Shown piece by piece: positions 6,710-12,810 of a DNA stretch of 21,149 nucleotides; the first letter of the stretch is position 1; every line of letters begins with the position of its first letter. The translations under genes and the position numbers were made by a program. Origin of the DNA: an uncultured Lysobacteraceae bacterium (GTDB lineage: Bacteria; Pseudomonadota; Gammaproteobacteria; Xanthomonadales; Xanthomonadaceae); contig CALCNV010000040.1 in NCBI GenBank assembly GCA_937897645.1, positions 1 through 21,149 on the forward strand, written 5' to 3'. Under the pieces are notes generated by a model that worked only from the letters and a program-made list of their open reading frames with translations, was not told where the DNA came from and made no database searches.

Positions 6710-7228
6710 TCAGTCTTGCGTGATTGAAAGCAACGACATCGCCAGCAGCAGGATCTGCTCCGGTGTCGTGTCGATTTCAAGCGTGATTACGTCGGGTTCG
6801 CCACGCGGATCCTGCAATGCTTCGAACTGGCTGCCGAGCAACGAGGCCGGCATGTAGTGATTGCTTCGCGCCTGCATGCGCGAGGCAATCAGATCGTGAT
6901 CTCCGTGCAAGAACAGGAACTTCAGCGGCAGGCCCGCAGCCCGCAGCATGTCACGGTGCTGGCTGCGCAGGCCTGAGAATGCGAGCACGACCCGCTCTCC
7001 GACAGTCGTCCGACGCACCAGCTCATCACGAAGCCGCTGCACCCACGGCTCCCGCATCTGGTCGGTCAAAGGCTCGCCCCTGGCCATGCGCGCTTTCGCC
7101 GCATTGCCGTGGAAATCATCGGCGTCGAGGAAAGTAGCGGGCCATGCCTCTGCAAGTGCGTGCGCCACGGTGGTCTTGCCACTGCCGGACACACCCATCA
7201 CCACCACGACCTGCGACGGCAGGTTCAC
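6710..7228 (-). CDS. gntK: Gluconokinase (GntK family), last gene of the cellobionate operon
   Basis: Gluconokinase phosphorylates D-gluconate with ATP to 6-phosphogluconate, feeding the Entner-Doudoroff and pentose phosphate routes. The 172-residue protein has the P-loop GVSGSGKTT at 12-20, LDADDFH, GEPLTDQMREPW, the GLRSQHRDMLR segment and the FLHGDHDLIASRMQAR-HYMP and SQFEALQDP blocks that define GntK/IdnK kinases. I set the start at the GTG at 7228 because it overlaps the TGA of the upstream phosphorylase gene (GTGA) and gives a normal-length kinase; the open frame further upstream lies wholly inside that gene. The 4-nt overlap implies translational coupling. The product of the phosphorylase (gluconate) is its expected substrate, a strong functional link. 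I use gntK by family; idnK would be an equal choice. Confidence 0.94.
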   Translation of the reverse strand: MNLPSQVVVVMGVSGSGKTTVAHALAEAWPATFLDADDFHGNAAKARMARGEPLTDQMREPWVQRLRDELVRRTTVGERVVLAFSGLRSQHRDMLRAAGLPLKFLFLHGDHDLIASRMQARSNHYMPASLLGSQFEALQDPRGEPDVITLEIDTTPEQILLLAMSLLSITQD

Positions 7229-9594
7229 TCCGGCAGATCCACTTCGACGCGATAGTCGTGCCCCGGCAAGATATTGCGCAGCACCGGCTCGTCCAGCACG
7301 ACATCGTTGACCCTGACTTGCATCGCCTGCACTCCCGCCATGCGACGCGCCTGCATCTGGATGCGTGCACCACGGAAACGACGCGTCACCGAGGCAGCAT
7401 TCCAATGCGAAGGCAGCTGCGGCGCAATGCGCAATGCAGCGCCTTCGCCGCGCAAGCCAAACAGGCCTTCGATCAGGCAGCGATACAGCCACGCGGCCGT
7501 GCCGGTATTGAACAACTGGCTGGAACGGCCCGCCGTACGCGGGTGCCCGCGCCAATCACCGCGATAATAATTGGGCACGAACACCGGCAACTGCCCACGC
7601 TGCAGCAGGTCGCCGGCATCAGGACCCGGCAGCATGGCGCGCAGCACGCGCCAAGCGCGATCCGCATCGCCGATCCTGTACAGCGCATGCAGGTAGAACG
7701 CGGCGGCGTGGTTGTAGATGGAGCCATTCTCGGCCGAACCGGGGAATTTCTGCGTCAGGCGCCCGACGTCCTCGCGCATGCCGGTGTAGGGCGGGTCCAA
7801 CATGGCCACACCGTACGGGGATACGAGATGCGCATCCACCGAAGCCAGCAATTGTTCCGCGCGCGCCGGGTCTGTCGCATGGCTGAGCAATGCCCAGCTC
7901 TGCGGATTCAGGAATATCCGGCCTTCGCTGTCGGCCCGCGTGCCGAACACGACGCCGTCATCGGTAATGCCACGCGCGTACCACTCGCCGTCCCAGAGAT
8001 GCTGGTTCATTGCCGCATTGAAGTCGACAGCACCTTGGCGGAACTCTTGCGCAATGTCTGCCTGGCTGCGTTCGCGAATATCCGCCCACAGCTGCAAGGC
8101 ATGCGCGGTCGCCAAGGTCAGCCAACCCGACACGCCGCGGCCCTTGTAGCCCACCATGTTCATCGGATCGCACCAATCGCCCTGCGCGATGTAGCACAGC
8201 CCACGCGCATCACGCGCGGAAAGCAGCCAGCGCATCGCCGCGTCCATGCGTTCGGCGACCGTGAGGACAACGCCAGCATGATCGGCCACCGCAACATCCA
8301 ACAGAGTCTCGTCACCGGTCTCGTCGAGATAGGCCTGCAGGAAGATCGGCAACCACACGCAATGGTCGGTGTGCGGGACCTGGTTGATGTATTTCAACTG
8401 CGCGCCTTCCACCAGCAGGATGCCATCCGGCATCGCGCCACTGGCCTCTTGCTGTGACAACGCTTGCAGGAAAGCCGCGCGTGCCGTGCGCGGCTGCAGG
8501 TAGACCATCCCCATGTGGTCCTGCAGCAGGTTGCGGGTCTGCGGGTCGGTAGTCAGGCGATTGACGTCGCCGTGGTAGTACACCTGCCGCGGCAGCCAAT
8601 GGTTGGCGAAGTCGTCCAGCCACGCGTCCGGCGTCTTGATTTCAATGCAGCCAAGGCCCGCAGCCAGATAACCCGCATATTCATTGGAAGCTGATGCGAA
8701 ACCCGCTTCCGACAGATAGCGTGCGCGCAGAAATACGATCTCCGCATCGTTCCGCGCCGGACCGAACAGGAAGCGATCCACCCGCGATTCGCCATCCGCC
8801 AATATCACTTGATACTGCAGCGCCGCGGTGGGCATTTCGTAATCCGCATCCCCACCCTGCAGACGCTCTACATCGGTGATTGCGGACGGCGCATGCAAAC
8901 CACCCTCGCCTTCAAACGCGGCCTGGCAGGTTTCCCAGCCATCCGGGCTGTTTTCGTGCAGCAGGAAGGTGCGGTCCTTGAAGTCGCGGTGCAGGAAGTA
9001 GTCCTCGACCTTCTGGTACGGGGTGACGCTGTTGCAGACGATGCCGCCCAGGTCGGCGCGGTAGCGGGCGGACTGGTTCATCCACGACAGGTAGCCCACC
9101 GGGAAATAGGGATACAGGCTCAAGCGGCGCGTGCGTCCACAACGATTGCGCACCCGCAACGTCCACAACTCGACTACGTCGTCCACCGGCAAGGTCATGC
9201 ACCACTCGATTTCGATGCCCCGGTGCTGGATGCGCCAGGTGATGGCATCGGTCGCGGCCTCGAATGCGAAGGCCTCCGGCAAGGCGCGCACCGGTTCGTA
9301 CGGCACCGAAAACAGCGCGCCATCCTCTTCATCCTTGATATAGCAGAAGCGTCCCGGATGGTGCGCGTAGTACGGCTGTTCCGGCTGCATGAAGCTGCGC
9401 GCTTCCAGCGTGGGCGCGTGCGCGTACTTTGCGGGTTCAGGCTGCATGAACTGCGCGGTGGCGAAGCCGCGGCACGTCGCCTGCACCATCATCCGCCGAT
9501 TCCACAGGAAGCTGGATGCATGCGGCATCGCCGTCGGGCTGTCGATGGAGAAGCGCCTGCCGTCGTCGTGGAAACCGAACTCCAATCTGCTCAT
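7225..9594 (-). CDS. GH94 phosphorylase, probable cellobionic acid phosphorylase
   Basis: GH94 enzymes split beta-linked glucosides with phosphate. The 789-residue protein shows the family architecture: an N-terminal beta-sandwich (about 1-300), then the (alpha/alpha)6 barrel with GDWCDP at 472-477 (D476 is the expected general acid), GRGVSGWLTLATAHAL, FPGSAENGSIYNHA at 618-631 and FNTGTAAWLYR (about 695-705), the last two being phosphate-site regions. Gluconokinase next door and a GPH importer upstream indicate that gluconate is released, so the best call is cellobionic acid phosphorylase (glucosyl-gluconate + phosphate to glucose 1-phosphate + gluconate), an activity described from Xanthomonas campestris. 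R612 and K616 have the spacing I recall for the carboxylate-binding pair of the Saccharophagus enzyme. No signal peptide, so cytoplasmic. The start overlaps the transporter stop (ATGA). Cellobiose or laminaribiose phosphorylase are less likely alternatives. Confidence 0.87.
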   Translation of the reverse strand: MSRLEFGFHDDGRRFSIDSPTAMPHASSFLWNRRMMVQATCRGFATAQFMQPEPAKYAHAPTLEARSFMQPEQPYYAHHPGRFCYIKDEEDGALFSVPYEPVRALPEAFAFEAATDAITWRIQHRGIEIEWCMTLPVDDVVELWTLRVRNRCGRTRRLSLYPYFPVGYLSWMNQSARYRADLGGIVCNSVTPYQKVEDYFLHRDFKDRTFLLHENSPDGWETCQAAFEGEGGLHAPSAITDVERLQGGDADYEMPTAALQYQVILADGESRVDRFLFGPARNDAEIVFLRARYLSEAGFASASNEYAGYLAAGLGCIEIKTPDAWLDDFANHWLPRQVYYHGDVNRLTTDPQTRNLLQDHMGMVYLQPRTARAAFLQALSQQEASGAMPDGILLVEGAQLKYINQVPHTDHCVWLPIFLQAYLDETGDETLLDVAVADHAGVVLTVAERMDAAMRWLLSARDARGLCYIAQGDWCDPMNMVGYKGRGVSGWLTLATAHALQLWADIRERSQADIAQEFRQGAVDFNAAMNQHLWDGEWYARGITDDGVVFGTRADSEGRIFLNPQSWALLSHATDPARAEQLLASVDAHLVSPYGVAMLDPPYTGMREDVGRLTQKFPGSAENGSIYNHAAAFYLHALYRIGDADRAWRVLRAMLPGPDAGDLLQRGQLPVFVPNYYRGDWRGHPRTAGRSSQLFNTGTAAWLYRCLIEGLFGLRGEGAALRIAPQLPSHWNAASVTRRFRGARIQMQARRMAGVQAMQVRVNDVVLDEPVLRNILPGHDYRVEVDLPE

Positions 9595-10967
9595 GCCGCC
9601 TGCGCCCTGCGTTGCGCCAAGGTGTCCTGCATGCCGGCCAGCGCCGCGTCATCCAACGGGTAGGCGCGCATCACCATCGCCGCGACGAACGCCACCACGC
9701 CCGGAATCACCGTCAGCAACAGCACGATGCCCGTCTGCGACGCATCGGACTGCGCCTGGTTGGCCACGTAGCCCATGCCGGCCAGCACCCAGGCAATGAC
9801 CGCCGACGCCAGCGCACCACCGAGTTTCTGCGAGAACGTGGCGGCGGAAAACGTCAGCGCCGTGGCGCGGCGCCCGGTCTTCCACTCGGTGTAGTCCGCG
9901 CAATCGGCATACATCGAGAAGGCCAACGGTGACTTGGGCCCGAGTGCCAGGCCGATGAGTATGTTCAGCACGAACATCAGCCAGACCATGTCGCGCGGCA
10001 CGAAGAACATCGCACAGCTGAGCACGCCCACGATCGTCATCAAGATCACCATCAGGCGCTTCTTGTCGATCCATCGCGTCATCAGCGGCGTCATCGCCGC
10101 ACCCACCGCCAGTGCCACCGAATACGCACCCAGGAAAGCGCCGGTCAGGTCCGGCCGGACCACGTAGTACTTCAGGTAATAGACCGTCGCGCCACTGCGC
10201 ATGACGATGGTGACCATGATCACCAGCGCGAGTGCGAACAGCACCAGCCACGGCCGGTTGTTCAACAGGTCACGGAGATCCTGCCTTACGTCGCTGTCCT
10301 GCTGCGGCGGTGGCGCGATGCGTTCGCGGGTGGTGGCGAACACGGTGGCGAACAGCACGGCCGCCACCGCGCCGTACAGCGCCAGGGTCAGTTGCCAACC
10401 CAGCGCTTCGTCGCCGCCACCGAACCACTGCACCAGGTCCAGCGTGAACGCATTGACCAGGGTGGTGCCCGCGAACGCGGCGATGAAGCGGAAGCTGATC
10501 AGGGTGGTGCGTTGCTGGCTGTCGGCGGCCATCACGCCGGACAGGGCCGAATACGGGGTGCTGAGCACGGTGTAAGCCAGCATCATCAGGCTGAAGGTCA
10601 GGTACGCCCATATCAGCCGGCCACCTTCGCCCAGGTCCGGCACGGTCCACGTCAACACGCCGCTGAAGGCCATCGGCAACGCACCCCAGAGCAGGTACGG
10701 GCGAAAGCGCCCGAAGCGCGTGCGGGTGCGATCCGCGACCACCCCCATCATCGGATCGGTGGCCGCATCGATGATCTTGGTGACCAGGATCATCGTGCCG
10801 ACGGCCGCGGCCGCCAGGCCCATCACGTCCGTATAGAAGATCAGCAGGAAGGCCGAGATGTTGGCCCAGTACAGGTTGAAGCCGAGGTCGCCGATGCCAT
10901 AGCCGGCCTTTTCCCGGAACGACAGGCGCTGGGAGGCAGGCTCGCCATGGCGGGTCTGTGCTTGCAT
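9591..10967 (-). CDS. GPH-family sugar:cation symporter (MFS), probable cellobionate importer
   Basis: This 458-residue inner-membrane protein has about 12 transmembrane segments and the signature of the glycoside-pentoside-hexuronide:cation symporters: YGIGDLGFNLYW at 23-34, DAATDPMMGVVADRTRTRFG at 67-86 followed by RFRPYLLWG, a central basic loop and DCADYTEWKTGRRATALTFS in the second half. I chose the ATG at 10967 (MQAQTRHGEP), with AGGGG about 10 nt upstream on the minus strand. The open frame reaches back to 11375 but that stretch has no membrane-protein character. It is the first gene of a three-gene operon. The link to the phosphorylase and gluconokinase suggests import of cellobionate or a related aldonic disaccharide; that substrate is inferred from context, not from the transporter itself. 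Confidence 0.9.
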   Translation of the reverse strand: MQAQTRHGEPASQRLSFREKAGYGIGDLGFNLYWANISAFLLIFYTDVMGLAAAAVGTMILVTKIIDAATDPMMGVVADRTRTRFGRFRPYLLWGALPMAFSGVLTWTVPDLGEGGRLIWAYLTFSLMMLAYTVLSTPYSALSGVMAADSQQRTTLISFRFIAAFAGTTLVNAFTLDLVQWFGGGDEALGWQLTLALYGAVAAVLFATVFATTRERIAPPPQQDSDVRQDLRDLLNNRPWLVLFALALVIMVTIVMRSGATVYYLKYYVVRPDLTGAFLGAYSVALAVGAAMTPLMTRWIDKKRLMVILMTIVGVLSCAMFFVPRDMVWLMFVLNILIGLALGPKSPLAFSMYADCADYTEWKTGRRATALTFSAATFSQKLGGALASAVIAWVLAGMGYVANQAQSDASQTGIVLLLTVIPGVVAFVAAMVMRAYPLDDAALAGMQDTLAQRRAQAA

Positions 10968-11349
10968 CGTGTGTGCCCCTGTCTCTGCGCAATGCCGTGG
11001 GTGCGTGCCGTGCCGTTCCCACCGATCCGCGCATCCAGCACCGAGGGACGATGACCCGCCCGATGGTCCCCCATGCCGGCACATTCCTGCAAGCCAGCTT
11101 GCCGGTGCCTGGCAACGGCCAGTCTTTTCTGGCCCAGGTAGACGCAAGCGCTCGCGGGCAGGTTGGCCGCAAGCTGGCGATGACCCCGCAAGCCAGGCGA
11201 GCGGGCCCACCGTGCGGGCGCGGGCGACCCCGGAGTTGTATGGCGAGGCACATTGGCGAGGTCCATTCCAACCCAAGGCCAGCCCGGCAAGACGCCTGGA
11301 GGCGCACCCGTCCTTGCTCCGGCAGGCCCCAATCCAATCAGCTAAGTGC
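10968..11349. promoter_or_regulatory. Upstream control region of the cellobionate operon with GCAAGC half-site cluster
   Basis: This stretch has no convincing gene. GCAAGC or GCTTGC occurs at 11089, 11097, 11144, 11169 and 11188, and again at 11348 at the region's right edge. The copies at 11089 and 11097 form a perfect inverted repeat GCAAGC-CA-GCTTGC (11089-11102). The site at 11143-11156 (GCAAGCGCTCGC core) resembles LacI-family operators. A separate hairpin GGCCAG/CTGGCC spans 11117-11134. No clear leftward -35/-10 pair was identified. No regulator gene is adjacent. Confidence 0.45.
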
Positions 11350-11378
11350 TTGCGCCACAAGGGGAAGATGGGCATAAT
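11350..11378 (+). promoter_or_regulatory. Promoter of rpmB-rpmG
   Basis: TTGCGC (11350-11355), a 17-nt spacer and CATAAT (11373-11378) give the best sigma-70-type promoter in the window. Predicted transcription start is near 11385, giving a leader of about 165 nt before rpmB. The leader contains a perfect hairpin CCGGAA/TTCCGG (11416-11433). Confidence 0.65.
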
Positions 11379-11551
11379 GCGCGGCTCGCTGCGTCCGGCT
11401 CGTCCGGATTTGCGCCCGGAAGTGCGATTCCGGCCCGCCCCGGCAGTGGACCCTCTACCCGTATCGCGTGATGCCTGCCTCCACCTGGAGCCGTCATCGG
11501 GGCCGCCGTCTCCCTGGCTAAGGGCGACAAGATCAACTATCGAGGTGCGTA

Positions 11552-11788
11552 ATGTCCCGCGTATGCCAAGTGTCCGGCAAGCGTGTGATGACGGGTAACA
11601 ACGTCAGCCACGCCAACAACAAAACCCGTCGTCGCTTCCTGCCCAACCTGCACGAGCGCCGTTTCTGGGTCGCCAGCGAAAACCGCTGGGTCAAGCTGAA
11701 AGTATCCGCGCATTCGCTGCGCACCATCGACAAGAACGGCATCGACTCCGTTCTGGCTGAGCTGCGCGCGCGCGGCGAAAAGGTCTGA
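11552..11788 (+). CDS. rpmB: 50S ribosomal protein L28 (bL28)
   Basis: This 78-residue protein of the large ribosomal subunit begins MSRVCQVSGKRVMTGNNVSH, followed by the RRRFLPNLHERRFWV block and a C-terminal GIDSVLAELRARGEKV, closely matching the proteobacterial bL28 pattern. It is the zinc-free form: only one cysteine (C5) is present, so no CxxC pair. The ribosome site GAGG lies about 7 nt before the ATG. The leader of about 165 nt is longer than translation needs. rpmG follows after 11 nt, the usual rpmB-rpmG order. Confidence 0.98.
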   Translation: MSRVCQVSGKRVMTGNNVSHANNKTRRRFLPNLHERRFWVASENRWVKLKVSAHSLRTIDKNGIDSVLAELRARGEKV

Positions 11789-11799
11789 GGAGATAAGAC

Positions 11800-11964
11800 A
11801 TGGCAGGTAAACGCGACAAGATCCGTCTGATTTCCTCGGCCGGCACCGGTCACTTCTACACGACCGACAAGAACAAGAAGAACACCCCGGGCAAGATGGA
11901 AATGAGCAAGTACGACCCGGTCGTGCGCAAGCACGTCGTCTACAAGGAAGGCAAGATCAAGTGA
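11800..11964 (+). CDS. rpmG: 50S ribosomal protein L33 (bL33)
   Basis: The 54-residue large-subunit protein reads MAGKRDKIRLISSAGTGHFY, then TTDKNKKNTPGKMEMSKYDP and a basic end VVYKEGKIK, typical of the cysteine-free (C-minus, zinc-independent) bL33 of gammaproteobacteria. A textbook ribosome site (TGAGGAGAT) overlaps the end of rpmB and lies 7-8 nt before the ATG, so the two genes form one operon. Its stop codon is at the base of a large inverted repeat, and a strong terminator follows at 12041-12067. Confidence 0.98.
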   Translation: MAGKRDKIRLISSAGTGHFYTTDKNKKNTPGKMEMSKYDPVVRKHVVYKEGKIK

Positions 11965-12004
11965 CGCATTGGCCCGCGCGCTAGCGCGGCTTTGCCAATG
12001 CGTC
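11963..12004. repeat. Long inverted repeat at the rpmG stop codon
   Basis: GACGCATTGGC (11963-11973) pairs exactly with GCCAATGCGTC (11994-12004), enclosing a second palindrome CCGCGC-GCTA-GCGCGG (11974-11989). The first two bases lie in the rpmG TGA codon. It probably folds at the 3' end of the mRNA. Confidence 0.75.
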
Positions 12005-12029
12005 ATCCCCGCGAAAGCGGGGATCCAGC
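12001..12029. repeat. CGTCATCCCCGC-GAAA-GCGGGGATCCAG dispersed repeat
   Basis: The stem ATCCCCGC (12005-12012) pairs with GCGGGGAT (12017-12024) around a GAAA loop. Its minus-strand translation gives the WIPAFAGMT peptide seen in many spurious proteobacterial ORFs, marking a widely dispersed intergenic repeat family. It lies between the rpmG inverted repeat and the terminator. Confidence 0.8.
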
Positions 12030-12040
12030 GTCTTATAAAG

Positions 12041-12067
12041 AACCCGCTCCCAAGGCGGGTTTTTTTT
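12041..12067 (+). terminator. Rho-independent terminator of rpmB-rpmG
   Basis: AACCCGC (12041-12047) pairs with GCGGGTT (12055-12061) over a 7-nt loop and is followed by an uninterrupted run of eight T (12060-12067). It is the clearest terminator in the window and acts rightward. Confidence 0.93.
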
Positions 12068-12089
12068 GCCCAAAGCTCCAGCACCCACT

Positions 12090-12177
12090 GTGGGAGGGGC
12101 TTCAGCCCCGAAGCTCTTCACGGGAAAGTCGTTGGGGCTGGCTTTCAACAGCCGAATGGCTGGTCAGCCCCTCCCAC
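12090..12177. repeat. Imperfect REP inverted pair (GTGGGAGGGGC family) with one expanded arm
   Basis: The left unit (12090-12112) matches the REP arms at 818-883. The right unit, read on the minus strand from 12177 to 12128, has the same outer GTGGGAGGGGCT and inner AGCCCCAACGAC but carries roughly 25 extra nt between its stem halves, themselves containing an AGCC-GAAT-GGCT hairpin. It lies between the rpmG terminator and the convergent exonuclease gene. Confidence 0.8.
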
Positions 12178-12194
12178 AACCGCCGCTAACACAA

Positions 12195-12806
12195 CTACCC
12201 GCCCCTCTGCCTGGCCTGCAGCGCCAGCCAGCACAGCGCCGTCGTGGTTGCATCGCCCAACGCGGTATGCCGACCCAGGATCGGCACCCCCAACTCCCCC
12301 GCGATCCGCTGGAAGCCCAGGTCCGGCGGCACGTCAGGCCGTGCCTGGCGTTCGCGGACGGCGAAGGCATCGGCCAGGTCGATACGCGCGTTGGGCAAGG
12401 CAAAGCCGGTGATGGACTTCACGTGCGGGGCCAGCATGGACACGTCGAAGTCCAGGTAATAGCCCAACAAAGTGCGGCTGCCCAACCACGACAGGAACTC
12501 GCGCACCGCCGGCGTCACCGAGATACCCGTGGCACCCTCGTCGGGCGTGATGCGGTGGTGGCGGATGGATTCGATGCCGAAGTCGCGATCCGGACGGATC
12601 CGTCGCTCGAAGCGTTCGGACAGCATCAGGCGCCCTTCGCGCACCGGCACCGCGGCGAGGCTGAGGATATGGTCGCTGGACGGGTCCAGCCCGGTGGTCT
12701 CCAGGTCCAGGCTCACCCATTCGCCCGGCGGCGGAGCTTGAAGCAGGCCGGCCCACTCGCCGCCGCCATGGCGTCGGCGCAACCACCAGCGGCGCAATGA
12801 CGACAC
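12195..12806 (-). CDS. DnaQ-like 3'-5' exonuclease (DEDDh)
   Basis: This 203-residue protein has all three exonuclease motifs of the DEDDh group: SLDLETTGLDP at 32-42 (D34, E36), GYYLDFDVSML at 115-125 (D121) and GRHTALGDATTTAL at 178-191 (H180, D185). It resembles the pol III epsilon/RNase T class but is not the replicative dnaQ: it starts with a basic RRWWLRRRH segment and lacks the usual epsilon C-terminus. The start is a GTG at 12806, four nt after the stop of the DUF294 gene, so the two are probably co-translated. In other proteobacteria such an exonuclease often pairs with a cNMP/CBS/DUF294 protein, sometimes near acetate permease genes. Its substrate is not known. Confidence 0.88.
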   Translation of the reverse strand: MSSLRRWWLRRRHGGGEWAGLLQAPPPGEWVSLDLETTGLDPSSDHILSLAAVPVREGRLMLSERFERRIRPDRDFGIESIRHHRITPDEGATGISVTPAVREFLSWLGSRTLLGYYLDFDVSMLAPHVKSITGFALPNARIDLADAFAVRERQARPDVPPDLGFQRIAGELGVPILGRHTALGDATTTALCWLALQARQRGG

Positions 12807-12810
12807 CGGA

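Noticed and set aside
7229..7555. Upstream extension of gluconokinase
   Set aside because: It lies inside the GH94 gene in another frame; the GTG at 7228 gives a full-length kinase.
8809..9663. 284-codon plus-strand frame opposite the GH94 gene
   Set aside because: It is a high-GC antisense shadow of a gene with clear catalytic motifs.
10968..11375. 136-residue N-terminal extension of the GPH transporter
   Set aside because: The extension has no transporter character, while MQAQTRHGEP at 10967 has a ribosome site and fits family length.
11533..12084. Minus-strand 183-codon open frame opposite rpmB-rpmG
   Set aside because: It is antisense to two certain ribosomal protein genes and starts with the WIPAFAGMT repeat-derived peptide.
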